NCBI GenBank assembly: GCA_905196835.1
Contig: CAJJWN010000023.1
Location: forward strand, 1-46,608
Origin: an uncultured Prevotella sp.
Lineage (GTDB): Bacteria; Bacteroidota; Bacteroidia; Bacteroidales; Bacteroidaceae
DNA: 46,608 nucleotides
Direction: 5' to 3'
A model generated the notes under the pieces. It searched no databases and was not told the DNA's origin. It was given only the letters and a program-made list of their open reading frames with translations. Both the position numbers and the translations under genes were made by a program. Shown in pieces: positions 31,444 to 40,618 of this stretch. Each line of letters opens with the position of its first letter. Within the stretch, counting starts at the first letter, position 1.

Positions 31444-32982
31444 ATGCTTCAAAGTGAAAAAGAAAACAGCAAACGCATAGCAAAGAACACTCTTTTACTT
31501 TATGCGCGCTTAATCATAACAGTAATAGTAGGCCTCTTCACAAGCAGGGTAATCTTGGCTACACTGGGAGTTGAAGATTACGGAATATACAATGTTGTGG
31601 CAGGCTTTGTACTGATGTTTTCTTTCTTTACGAGTTCACTCGGAGCGGCAATCAGCCGTTTCATCACTTTTGAACTGGGACGCGGTGAAAGCGACAAGCT
31701 GCAACGCATTTTCTCAACGAGCGTAAATGTACAGCTCATACTTTCCGTCGGCATCGCATTAATGGCTGAGGCTGTCGGGATATGGTTTGTCAATTGCCGG
31801 TTGAACATACCCGAAGACAGGCTGTATGGAGCCAATTGGGCATTTCAATGCGCGATAGCCTCATTTGTCCTCAACCTTATCAGCGTACCATATAATGCGG
31901 CAATCATAGCCCATGAACGCATGAGCGCATTTGCCTATATCAGCATTTTGGAAGTGACATTGAAGCTTATCATCGTCTACATGCTCTACATTTCGCCAAT
32001 AGACAAGCTCATTACCTACTCCGTATTATTTGCCTTGGTCGGCCTGGTTATAAGGCTTGTTTATGGGATATACTGCCAAAGGCACTTTGCCGAATGCCAC
32101 TACACACCTATCATAGACAAGGAAATGATGAAAGACATTACGGGCTTTGCAGGATGGAACTTGATAGGAAGCGGGGCATACCTTTTCAACACGCAAGGTG
32201 TAAACATTGCGATGAACATCTTTTTCGGCGTAACGGTAAACGCCGCGCGTGGCATTGCCACACAGGTAGAAAGCGTCGTAAGGCAATTTGTAACCAACTT
32301 CACCACTGCGCTTAATCCACAAATTACAAAATCATACGCTGCGGGAAACATAGAATACATGTTCAAGTTAGTATGCCGAGGCAGCAAATACTCATATTTC
32401 CTCATGCTGGTTTTTGCCGTTCCGTTCATGTTCGAGGCGGACATCATACTGAAACTATGGCTGAAAACCGTACCCGAGCATACGGCAACGTTCCTTAAAC
32501 TCACCATGATTGGAACACTTTGCGACATTCTGGGAAACGCAACGGCCAATGCCTGTTGGGCAACAGGTAAGGTCAAAAGATATTACCTGTGGGTCGGCAC
32601 AATCGGTTCGTTAGTCTTTTTCATTTCTTACGGCTTGTTCGTCTTAGGCTTCCCCGCCTATACTTCATACCTTGTCTTCATCGTGATTTACATAATCCTG
32701 ATTTTCGTAAAGCTGTACATCATAAAAGGCCTGATAGGCTTTCCCGTTTCAATGTTCTACAAAGAAACATTATATCGGATTATACCCGTCTCTGCAACCA
32801 CCTGCGCACTCGGGTCATTACCCTACTTCCTGTTAGGCGAGTCTGTCGGAAGGATGCTGCTTACCATTATTGTTTCAACCGTTGCATTGGGCGGGAGCAT
32901 CATCATTTTGGGGCTTGAGAAGTCGGAAAGGCAACTTGTGTACAACAAGATTGCGTCATTAATAAAAAGGAAAAACAAATAA
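31444..32982 (+). CDS. polysaccharide flippase (Wzx-like)
   Basis: The 512-residue protein is a MATE/MOP-superfamily lipid-linked oligosaccharide flippase. The N-terminus SKRIAKNTLLLYARLIITVIVGLFTSRVIL and LGVEDYGIYNVVAGFVLMF are typical of Wzx proteins in Bacteroidales capsule loci. Around 12 to 14 hydrophobic segments follow, and the C-terminus is charged (IASLIKRKNK). It moves undecaprenyl-linked repeat units across the inner membrane for Wzy-type polymerisation. It starts 45 bases after the acetyltransferase. Base composition is AT-richer than the preceding region. Confidence 0.9.
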   Translation: MLQSEKENSKRIAKNTLLLYARLIITVIVGLFTSRVILATLGVEDYGIYNVVAGFVLMFSFFTSSLGAAISRFITFELGRGESDKLQRIFSTSVNVQLILSVGIALMAEAVGIWFVNCRLNIPEDRLYGANWAFQCAIASFVLNLISVPYNAAIIAHERMSAFAYISILEVTLKLIIVYMLYISPIDKLITYSVLFALVGLVIRLVYGIYCQRHFAECHYTPIIDKEMMKDITGFAGWNLIGSGAYLFNTQGVNIAMNIFFGVTVNAARGIATQVESVVRQFVTNFTTALNPQITKSYAAGNIEYMFKLVCRGSKYSYFLMLVFAVPFMFEADIILKLWLKTVPEHTATFLKLTMIGTLCDILGNATANACWATGKVKRYYLWVGTIGSLVFFISYGLFVLGFPAYTSYLVFIVIYIILIFVKLYIIKGLIGFPVSMFYKETLYRIIPVSATTCALGSLPYFLLGESVGRMLLTIIVSTVALGGSIIILGLEKSERQLVYNKIASLIKRKNK

Positions 32983-33079
32983 AACAATTCTCTTCATGCC
33001 GAAATAAGCCGAACTAGGCTTCAAAGATTTCCTCATTAATTGCGTAATATAAATCTGTATTTGACAAACACTAAATTAT

Positions 33080-34147
33080 ATGAAGATTTTGATTTTAGGC
33101 GGAACCGGCGCCATGGGCAAGCATCTGGTCCAACTGTTGAAACATACAAACAACCATGTTGTCGTAACATCGCGTCAACCCCAAACAGACGACGAGAACA
33201 TACATTACGCCAAAGGCAACGCCCATGATGACACATTCCTTGAAACATTATTAAAACAAGGCTTTGATGTGATAATCGACTTCATGGCTTACAATACAAA
33301 GGAATTCAGCCTACGATATATGAAAATATTAAAGTCTTGCAAACAATACATATTTTTAAGCTCATCAAGGGTGTATGCAGCATCGGAACATCCCTTAACA
33401 GAAACATCTCCACGATTGCTGGATGTTTGCAAAGACGACGAATATCTTTCAACCGACGAATATGCACTGGCAAAAGCAAGACAAGAAGATTTATTAACAA
33501 ACTCCGGTAAAAACAACTACACGATAGTACGTCCTTACATAACTTATAGCGAAAACCGCCTGCAACTTGGCGTATTGGAAAAAGAAAGTTGGCTGTATAG
33601 GGCCTTAAAAGGCCGTACAATCGTATTCTCGGAAGATATTGCAAACAAATATACGACCCTCACTTATGGCATGGATGTCTCTTCCGGAATAATCAAATTG
33701 ATTGGCAATGAAAAAGCTTATGGCGAGGTTTTTCACATAACATCCAATCAATCTCACCCCTGGGATAAAGTCTTACATTGGTATTTGGACGCCATAGAGC
33801 AATACTCTGGGAACAGACCTCACGTAAGGTTTGAGGAAAAAGCTCTTAATCTTAGGTTTGAACATGCAAAATACCAAGTGAAATACGACCGCCATTATGA
33901 CAGGCGATTCGACAATAGCAAGATAAACCTATTCATAGATACGTCATCATTTATCACAGCGGACAAAGGTCTTTCACAATGTATCGAGCAATTTATGAAA
34001 AGTCCGTCATTCCAGAACATCGATTGGAGAAGGGAAGCTTATTACGACAGACTCACAAGAGAACATGCCTCTTTCAAAGAGATGCCTACATTAAAACAAA
34101 AAATAAAATACCTGATTTTCAGGTACATTTTATCTCCATATAAATAA
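33080..34147 (+). CDS. NAD-dependent epimerase/dehydratase (SDR family)
   Basis: The 355-residue protein has an extended SDR Rossmann fold: KILILGGTGAMGKHLVQLL (2-20, GxxGxxG), then DVIIDFMAYN, the serine-rich YIFLSSSRVYA and an active-site YALAKARQE (YxxxK with Tyr near 134). VRPYITYS and a late TYGMDVSSGIIKLIG are family-like. It probably modifies a nucleotide sugar, but the substrate is unknown. It is nine bases from the TPP enzyme, so the two probably act in one pathway. The gene is clearly AT-rich compared with that neighbour. Confidence 0.82.
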   Translation: MKILILGGTGAMGKHLVQLLKHTNNHVVVTSRQPQTDDENIHYAKGNAHDDTFLETLLKQGFDVIIDFMAYNTKEFSLRYMKILKSCKQYIFLSSSRVYAASEHPLTETSPRLLDVCKDDEYLSTDEYALAKARQEDLLTNSGKNNYTIVRPYITYSENRLQLGVLEKESWLYRALKGRTIVFSEDIANKYTTLTYGMDVSSGIIKLIGNEKAYGEVFHITSNQSHPWDKVLHWYLDAIEQYSGNRPHVRFEEKALNLRFEHAKYQVKYDRHYDRRFDNSKINLFIDTSSFITADKGLSQCIEQFMKSPSFQNIDWRREAYYDRLTREHASFKEMPTLKQKIKYLIFRYILSPYK

Positions 34148-34155
34148 AAAGCAAT

Positions 34156-35898
34156 ATGGAACAATATTATACAAGCGAGCAAAACGTACAAATACTCATA
34201 GCACTGCTCAAGGAACACGGCATAAGGCGCGTGGTGGCGTCGCCCGGCTCGACCAACGTAACCTTCGTGGGGAGCATACAGCAAGACCCGTGGTTTGACA
34301 TATACAGCTGCGTGGACGAGCGTTCGGCGGCCTACATGGCGTGCGGCATGGCGGCGGAAAGCGGCGAGCCGGTAGTGCTAAGCTGCACGGGGGCTACGGC
34401 GTCGAGAAACTATTACCCTGCGCTGACCGAGGCTTATTACAGGCATCTGCCCGTACTCGCCGTGACATCTACGCAGGACGAGAGCAAGATTGGCCACCTT
34501 GTGACGCAGGTGATAGACCGCTCCGTACAGCCGAGAGACACCGTGACATGCAGCGTGCACCTGCAAACTGTGCACAACGCCGACGACGCCTGGGACTGCA
34601 ACGTGAAGGCAAACAAGGCAATACTGGCGCTGACACACCGCGGCGGAGGCCCCGCGCACGTGAACCTGACCACAACATACTCGCGCGACTTTTCGGTAAA
34701 GACGCTGCCGAAGCAGCGCGCCATAAGGCGGCACACGGCCGAAGACGAGGCCTGGCCGCAGCTGCCCGGAGGGCGCATAATGGTGTTCTGCGGCACCCAC
34801 GCAAGATGGACTGACGGCGAAACGGCCGCCATCGACGCGTTCTGCAAGGCGTTCAACGCGGTAGTGTTAACCGACCCGGCGGCCAATTACAGGGGGAAGT
34901 ACAAGGTGAACTACAACCTCGTGGCGCAGCAAAGCATAGAGGACGCCAACCGAGACCCCGACCTGCTGATACACATCGGCGACATGAGCGACTTCCCCGG
35001 CGTGGCGGGCTGCCCGAAGGAAGTGTGGCGCGTGGCGGAAGACGGCCTGATAGCAGACCGGTACAGGACGCTGACCAATGTATTCGAGACTAAGGAGCAG
35101 ACATTCTTCAGCCGCTACGCAGCCGCGGCGCAGGCGGCAGGCGACGACTCTTACCTGGCCGAATGCCGCAAGGCGCAGCAGCGGCTGTGGCGCGCAGTGC
35201 CCGAGTTGCCGTTCTCACAACTGTGGGTTGCCCACCGGATTCACGACAAACTGCCCTCCGGCTGCGTACTTCATCTCGGCATACTAAGCCCCCTGCGCTC
35301 ATGGGGCTACTTCGACATGCCCGACGGCATCGACGTGTACTGCAACGAGGGAGGCTTCGGCATAGACGGCAACCTGTCAACGCTCATCGGCGCGTCGCTG
35401 GTCAACCGAGAGAAGATTTACATCGGCGTGGTGGGCGACCTGTCGTTCTTCTACGACATGAACTCTCTCGGCAACCGCCACGTAGGCCGCAATGTAAGGA
35501 TAATGCTCATAAACAACGCGCTGGCAGCGGAATTCCACCTGTTCAAGCAAACCAACATAACCTGCGTGAATGACATAGACAGTAACATCGCTGCCGGCGG
35601 CCACTTCGGGCAGCAGTCGCCAACGCTGGTACGCCACTACGCGGAAGACCTGGGATATGAATACATGGCGGCGTCGAGCAAGGAAGAGTTCGACAAGGCG
35701 TGCGCAAGGTTCACCACGCCGGAGCTTACGGAAAAGCCGATGATTTTCGAAGTGTTCACCAAGGTGGACGACGAGAACGACGCCCTCTTCAAAATCTACA
35801 ACATGGAAAGCTCGGCGAAGCACAAGGCGAAGCAAGCCCTGCGCGGCATGCTGGGCGACAGCGTAATTGGCTTGGGCAAGAAGATATTAAAGAAATAA
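34156..35898 (+). CDS. thiamine pyrophosphate enzyme, MenD/acetolactate synthase-like
   Basis: The 580-residue protein has the three-domain layout of TPP decarboxylases. The N-terminal Pyr domain has HGIRRVVASPGSTN, CVDERSAAYMACGMA (the catalytic Glu in DERS) and VVLSCTGATASRNYYPALTEAYY. The C-terminal PP domain has the GDL...NN TPP motif (VVGDLSFFYDMNSLGN, then INNALAAEF, about 426-456). It resembles MenD, but a menaquinone role is unlikely in a polysaccharide cluster. A role in making an unusual carbon-chain sugar or an acyl substituent is inferred from location. The exact reaction is unknown. It is more G+C-rich than its neighbours. Confidence 0.85.
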   Translation: MEQYYTSEQNVQILIALLKEHGIRRVVASPGSTNVTFVGSIQQDPWFDIYSCVDERSAAYMACGMAAESGEPVVLSCTGATASRNYYPALTEAYYRHLPVLAVTSTQDESKIGHLVTQVIDRSVQPRDTVTCSVHLQTVHNADDAWDCNVKANKAILALTHRGGGPAHVNLTTTYSRDFSVKTLPKQRAIRRHTAEDEAWPQLPGGRIMVFCGTHARWTDGETAAIDAFCKAFNAVVLTDPAANYRGKYKVNYNLVAQQSIEDANRDPDLLIHIGDMSDFPGVAGCPKEVWRVAEDGLIADRYRTLTNVFETKEQTFFSRYAAAAQAAGDDSYLAECRKAQQRLWRAVPELPFSQLWVAHRIHDKLPSGCVLHLGILSPLRSWGYFDMPDGIDVYCNEGGFGIDGNLSTLIGASLVNREKIYIGVVGDLSFFYDMNSLGNRHVGRNVRIMLINNALAAEFHLFKQTNITCVNDIDSNIAAGGHFGQQSPTLVRHYAEDLGYEYMAASSKEEFDKACARFTTPELTEKPMIFEVFTKVDDENDALFKIYNMESSAKHKAKQALRGMLGDSVIGLGKKILKK

Positions 35899-36015
35899 CG
35901 GCCTTTGGACAGGCATTTTGCAAAAGGCCGCATATTGCGCCGCGAAAGGCCGTCTTTTACACGCCGAAAGGCGGCCTTTTAGAAGGTGAAAGACTGCCTT
36001 TCGCAAAACAGGAAA
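35899..36015. repeat. GCCGTCTTT-family repeat, copy 8
   Basis: It begins at the TPP enzyme stop: CAAAAGGCCGCATATTGCG, GCGAAAGGCCGTCTTTTACA, CGAAAGGCGGCCTTTTAG and TGAAAGACTGCCTTTCGC. It lies inside the capsule operon, so here it is transcribed. Confidence 0.72.
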
Positions 36016-36029
36016 AAACGACACATGTT

Positions 36030-37019
36030 ATGGAAACTGTAAAATCACAACGCAACACGTCGGTAGAACTGCTGCGCTTCGCGTTCATGTACCTCATCCT
36101 CCTCATACACGTCTACGGCCACGGCACGGGCCTTGACTACGAACGCATCTACCTATGGGGCGCAAACCCCGGCACCGCTCCCCACCTGGCCTTGTTCTCG
36201 CTTGGCAAAATCGGCGTCACGGGCTTCATGTTCATATCCGGATATTACGGCATACACGCCACGCGCGGCAAGGCCGTCGACCTGATACTGACTACGCTGT
36301 TCTATCTGTTAGTGCTCACGCCAATAGGCGGAGGTTTCGGCAAACTGCTCTACCTGCACCCCTTCGACGGCTGGTGGTTCGTCAGCGTGTACCTGTTCAT
36401 CATGCTCCTCGCCCCCGTAATCGAGACGGGCATCAAGACCATACCGAGGCAGACATTCAGGAACATCGTAATAGCCATGCTGGCCTATACGTACATTGCC
36501 CAAGCCCTATGGCAAGCCAATTCGCACGACGCCGTGCTGCTGCTGACCATATACCTCGCCGCAAGGTATTTCAGACTGCACCTAAGCGTTAAAATATGCA
36601 AACGGGGGGGGGTAATACGGCTTAGGGCGGCAGGCATAGGCTCCATGCTGACACTAATGCTCGTACCAATATTGGCCGACGTAGCCCACCTGCCCACAAA
36701 AGTAATAGAGCTGTTCTTGCAGAACAACAACATCCTGCTGCCGGTCATCTGCGGCTGGTTAGTGTACGAAGCCGACACGCACCGCTTCAGCTCCGCCACC
36801 CTGAACAGGCTGCTGCAATCGACACTGGCAATCTACCTCATCACCGACGCCATAAACGTACGGCCCATACTGACACAAGCTCTGCTGCCGGAAGTCATGC
36901 GCGGCACAGGCTTCGCCTACATGTTCGTCATCTGCACAGCCTGCCTACTGGCCGACCAAATCCGCATAATCATATTCAACTGCACATATAAGGCCGTTGA
37001 GAAAATCAAACACAAATGA
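36030..37019 (+). CDS. acyltransferase-3 family membrane protein with G9 tract
   Basis: The 329-residue protein is a multispan acyltransferase of the OafA/NodX type that adds O-acetyl groups to surface sugars. The start METVKSQRNTSVELLRFAFMYLILLIHVYG carries the R-H pair of the family; GVTGFMFISGYYGI follows, and about ten hydrophobic segments. An in-frame G9 tract at 36604-36612 codes for RGG (about 192-194). Changing the tract by one G either way gives a stop within a few codons. I chose the ATG at 36030; a longer in-frame extension runs through the neighbouring gene and repeat. Confidence 0.82.
   Translation: METVKSQRNTSVELLRFAFMYLILLIHVYGHGTGLDYERIYLWGANPGTAPHLALFSLGKIGVTGFMFISGYYGIHATRGKAVDLILTTLFYLLVLTPIGGGFGKLLYLHPFDGWWFVSVYLFIMLLAPVIETGIKTIPRQTFRNIVIAMLAYTYIAQALWQANSHDAVLLLTIYLAARYFRLHLSVKICKRGGVIRLRAAGIGSMLTLMLVPILADVAHLPTKVIELFLQNNNILLPVICGWLVYEADTHRFSSATLNRLLQSTLAIYLITDAINVRPILTQALLPEVMRGTGFAYMFVICTACLLADQIRIIIFNCTYKAVEKIKHK
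36604..36612 (+). repeat. G9 tract in the acyltransferase gene
   Basis: Nine Gs inside CGGGGGGGGGTAATACGG. With eight Gs the next codon is TAA; with ten Gs a TAG follows four codons later. Only the nine-G length (or 9 plus multiples of 3) is open. Confidence 0.7.
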
Positions 37020-37026
37020 ACAACTG

Positions 37027-38280
37027 ATGAACATCCTACTGATAGACCAACCGCTGTGGAACCGCGGCGACGAGTCAGCCCACAAGGGGCTGGTGAGAAG
37101 CATCTTGAAAGCCATCCCCAATGCAAGAATAAAGGTGATGGAATTAGGCGTAAGCCCTGCGGCGATTGACGAGTTTGACATGAAACTGCCGCAAGTGGAA
37201 TTTGTAAACATCACACCATTGAATGAAGTATGGTTCAACAGGGTTGCACGCCATTCATACAGATGGAACGCCGGATGGACGCTTACATTATGCCCCACAG
37301 GCAATAAAATAAAGCGCCTGTACAAATGGGCTGACATAGTGATGATGGCTCCGGGCGGCATCAACCTTGGCGGCTTCCAGGACTGGCGCCACCTGTCATT
37401 GCTGCTCCTGGCAAGGAGCATGGGCAAGCCACTGGCCTATTACGGACGCAGCATAGGCCCGTTTCCTACCGCCACGCGGGCGCAAAGACGCTTCCGACAC
37501 TTGGCAAAAAAAGCGTTGGAATATTGCAGTTTTGTCTGCCTTCGGGATGAAAAGTCGGTAAACGTGGCACGCGAACTTGGAATAAACTGCACGCCTACGG
37601 TTGACAGCGCATTCCTCGACGCGACGGAAGCCGACGTGCCGGACGACGTCAGGCGCATCATAGGCGGCGGTGAGTACATCGTATTCGTGCCTAACGAATT
37701 AGTGTGGCATTACGCCTACCGCAACACGGTACAGCCGCAGACCATAAACCGGTTTTACGCCGACCTCGTGCGGATAATGCAAGAGCTTTATCCCAAGCAT
37801 AAAATTGTGATGCTGCCGCAGACCAACAACCAGACAAGGAACGACTACCAGTATTTCCGCGAACTGCGTGAAACGTTTTTACGGAAAGAGCCCGTCGTCA
37901 TAATACCTGACACATACAACAGCGACGTGCAGCAGGCCGTCATCAGGCAAGCGGCACTGATGGTGGGAGCCAGATACCACTCCATAGTATTCGCCATCAA
38001 CCAAGGCATACCGTTCATAAGCCTCAGCTACGAGCACAAGATGGCCGGTCTGCTTGAAAGCCTTGGCGAAACGGACAGGATGATTGACATAACCAACATT
38101 TTCACTGACAAAGCGGCGGCAGACCAAGCATGTGAACATTTTAGGGACTTGGCCTGCAATTTGAAAAGTGCAGACGCCGCAAGGGCGAAAGCAAAAGGCA
38201 AAGCCCAAAAGTGCTTCGATAAGTTCGTAAAGTTACTGAAACAGCCAAGGCAACAACAGTACATGCAAGAGAAGCAATAA
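37027..38280 (+). CDS. polysaccharide pyruvyl transferase family protein
   Basis: The 417-residue protein matches the CsaB/WcaK family that ketalises pyruvate onto sugars or surface polymers. Motifs are NILLIDQPLWNRGDESAHKGL (N-terminal phosphate-binding loop), MMAPGGINLGGFQDW, a YGRSIGPFPTATR segment, NELVWHYAYRNTV, and GARYHSIVFAINQGIPFISLSYEHKM near the C-terminus (catalytic H/R region). The last 60 residues are charged and helical. It begins eight bases after the acyltransferase stop, so these are translated together. A negatively charged capsule is expected if it acts on the repeat unit. Confidence 0.9.
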   Translation: MNILLIDQPLWNRGDESAHKGLVRSILKAIPNARIKVMELGVSPAAIDEFDMKLPQVEFVNITPLNEVWFNRVARHSYRWNAGWTLTLCPTGNKIKRLYKWADIVMMAPGGINLGGFQDWRHLSLLLLARSMGKPLAYYGRSIGPFPTATRAQRRFRHLAKKALEYCSFVCLRDEKSVNVARELGINCTPTVDSAFLDATEADVPDDVRRIIGGGEYIVFVPNELVWHYAYRNTVQPQTINRFYADLVRIMQELYPKHKIVMLPQTNNQTRNDYQYFRELRETFLRKEPVVIIPDTYNSDVQQAVIRQAALMVGARYHSIVFAINQGIPFISLSYEHKMAGLLESLGETDRMIDITNIFTDKAAADQACEHFRDLACNLKSADAARAKAKGKAQKCFDKFVKLLKQPRQQQYMQEKQ

Positions 38281-38321
38281 TCCAGGGCAAGAATTATAAA
38301 TAAAAAACGAATGATGTTCTG

Positions 38322-39563
38322 ATGAAAACAAGGAGAAAGATATTCCTCATGCTGGCACCGACATTCTGCTACCAGCTTTTTGAATATAGGGCGATACCGG
38401 TTGTTGTGCTGAAAATGTCAGGTTTTCTGACATCTTTCCTGCTATTTATCCTTTCACTGAAACAAATATTCCTCAAACATTACAAGGCGTTCTCAATACC
38501 TTGGCTGCTTAGAGCCATCATAATACAGACATTGTTCACATTCATTATAGCGGCGTTGTTTTGGAACCAACCCTTCCCAAACACGTTCAGGAGCAGCATT
38601 TGCTTTTTCAACCTTTCATTCTTCTTCCTACTATTAAAGTATAAAGCTGAACGCAACTTTATTCTTAAGCTTGTTCTCGCATACACGGTCATAGAGATTA
38701 TACTGCTGCTTTATGCTTTTTCTGCAGCTCCAATAAGAGTATTCGGCTTACTCGGCGAAGACGGGGAGGCATACGTGTCAGACGAGAGAGGAGGCTACCG
38801 TCTTTCCATTGCAGGCAAGACAATTGCTGCCATAGCCTATTTTTATTTCCTCGGGAAAGCCTTTGTCAAGGAAAAGCGAGAACGGCTTGTCTGCATCGCA
38901 ATATCCATACTGCTGCTTATCTTCAACTGCTCCAGTTTGACCCGGTCAAACATGGCTTCAATCTTTGTAGTGACCGTATATGTAATCTACTGCCACACCA
39001 AAAACAAAATCAAGTTTCTGGCATTGCTGGCCTGTTCCATCATTGCAATAACTTTCATATTTCAATATTTCTTCCAAGAGCAGTATGAAACCATGTTGGA
39101 CTTGACGGAGACACAATTCTCTTACAGTGGAGGGAAAGACATAATGAGCTGGTCTTACCGCATTTACGAATACATCTTCTTTTTCACGGAATACAACCAG
39201 TCCGTATTCACATACATATTCGGCAACGGGATGCCCAACGACTCACCGTTACACAAATACGAGGCGTACTGGAAATTACGTGGCTATTGGTCTGACGACG
39301 TTTCTTATTCAATCATATTTACAGCATTAGGATTGGTCGGATTATGCTTGTACATCATTTTAATAATAAAAGCATTGAAAGCGCGGATAAACAGTGAAAA
39401 CAAATTCTGCAAATCATATATCTTATATGCTGCAATTTCGACAACAACTATTTCGACGCTTTTGGACTCTATTCCACTCTGCATCTGCTTATACATTATA
39501 TATAAAGACAATTTAGCCTTAACAAAAAGAATATGTCAGGAAACGATAAAATCTTATACATAG
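38322..39563 (+). CDS. O-antigen/capsule polymerase-like membrane protein (Wzy-like)
   Basis: The 413-residue protein has about 11 hydrophobic segments and a large loop near residues 260-330 with an ESQFSYSG-like acidic region (DLTETQFSYSGGKD), the usual pattern of Wzy polymerases, which join repeat units at the periplasmic side. The N-terminus (LMLAPTFCYQLFEYRAIPVVVLKMSGFL) is also polymerase-like. Sequence similarity among Wzy proteins is low, so the call rests on topology and location between the pyruvyl transferase and glycosyltransferases. It overlaps the next gene by 31 bases. Strongly AT-rich. Confidence 0.75.
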   Translation: MKTRRKIFLMLAPTFCYQLFEYRAIPVVVLKMSGFLTSFLLFILSLKQIFLKHYKAFSIPWLLRAIIIQTLFTFIIAALFWNQPFPNTFRSSICFFNLSFFFLLLKYKAERNFILKLVLAYTVIEIILLLYAFSAAPIRVFGLLGEDGEAYVSDERGGYRLSIAGKTIAAIAYFYFLGKAFVKEKRERLVCIAISILLLIFNCSSLTRSNMASIFVVTVYVIYCHTKNKIKFLALLACSIIAITFIFQYFFQEQYETMLDLTETQFSYSGGKDIMSWSYRIYEYIFFFTEYNQSVFTYIFGNGMPNDSPLHKYEAYWKLRGYWSDDVSYSIIFTALGLVGLCLYIILIIKALKARINSENKFCKSYILYAAISTTTISTLLDSIPLCICLYIIYKDNLALTKRICQETIKSYT

Positions 39564-40618
39564 CGGAAGCTTTAAATGTTGCATGTGGCGGTAATACCGT
39601 AATGAAAAGGAATTATCACCACTTAATACAAATATTTGGTAAAGACAATGTTTATACACATACTATATCAACAGACAGCACCAAAGGCGGATTGTATAAA
39701 CTGTTGACGGAATTAAGAACATGCTCGATTTTCCGTTATACCGATACATACATAAAAGAACTTGAAAGAAAAATCATCAGCCTCAGAATAAAATATATTT
39801 TCTTTGACAGCTCCTTGTTTGGGCACTTGGCAAAATATTTAAAAAACAAATATCCCAATGTAATCATAATCAGTTTCTTCCACAATGTAGAAACCATTAT
39901 GATGAAAGAACATCTAAAATTATCCTTAAACCCAAAATTTATACACAGGATTGTAATTGCGTATATCAACGAAAAGGACACATGCCGTACATCCGACCGG
40001 ATTATAGCACTGAATAAAAGAGACTTCGGCATAATAAATAAATTATACAACCGCAAGGCTGATGCCATCATACCTGTCACACTTGAGAACAAACGTCTGC
40101 CATATTCACCAGCAGACAACAAAGTTAAAGACAAACCACATGGATTATTCGTCGGCAGCTTCTTTCCACCAAACGTTCAGGCGATAGACTGGCTTGTCAA
40201 ACATGTATTGCCAAATGTCAACATGGAATTCATTGTATGCGGTTCAGGAATGGATAAACTTGCAGAAAAATACAAAAGCATAAAGATTTATGGCTATGTT
40301 GAAAATCTTGAGAATGTGTATAAGCAAGCTGATTTCATCTTGATGCCCATCATGTCCGGTTCCGGCATGAAAGTAAAAACGGCAGAAGCATTGCAACATG
40401 CAAAACTTATCATTGCATCTCCCGAAGCCGTTGAAGGGTACGACGTTACAGATAGCGAAGCCATTATTTGCAAAACTCCAAATGATTACATAAGAGCTAT
40501 ACAGAATAAAGAAAATTGGGGGAAACAGTATAACGGAACATCTCGAAACTTATTTAAGAACAAATATAGTTTTGAGTCAAGTCTGCATGAATTTAAAACG
40601 ATTTTCAATCAATTATGA
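39533..40618 (+). CDS. glycosyltransferase, GT-B fold
   Basis: The 361-residue protein has a GT-B type layout. The N-terminal part holds YIAEALNVACGGNTVMKRNYHH, and the C-terminal donor-binding part holds HGLFVGSFFPPNVQAIDWLVKH and the acidic end MSGSGMKVKTAEALQHAKLIIASPEAVEGYD, as in GT4-like transferases. The start at 39533 overlaps the polymerase end by 31 bases, unusual but with no better alternative. The next gene overlaps by four bases. The sugar it transfers is unknown. Confidence 0.82.
   Translation: MSGNDKILYIAEALNVACGGNTVMKRNYHHLIQIFGKDNVYTHTISTDSTKGGLYKLLTELRTCSIFRYTDTYIKELERKIISLRIKYIFFDSSLFGHLAKYLKNKYPNVIIISFFHNVETIMMKEHLKLSLNPKFIHRIVIAYINEKDTCRTSDRIIALNKRDFGIINKLYNRKADAIIPVTLENKRLPYSPADNKVKDKPHGLFVGSFFPPNVQAIDWLVKHVLPNVNMEFIVCGSGMDKLAEKYKSIKIYGYVENLENVYKQADFILMPIMSGSGMKVKTAEALQHAKLIIASPEAVEGYDVTDSEAIICKTPNDYIRAIQNKENWGKQYNGTSRNLFKNKYSFESSLHEFKTIFNQL

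Noticed and set aside
35700..36029. Long N-terminal extension of the acyltransferase
   Set aside because: It overlaps the TPP enzyme and repeat copy 8. The family N-terminus begins at METVKSQ.
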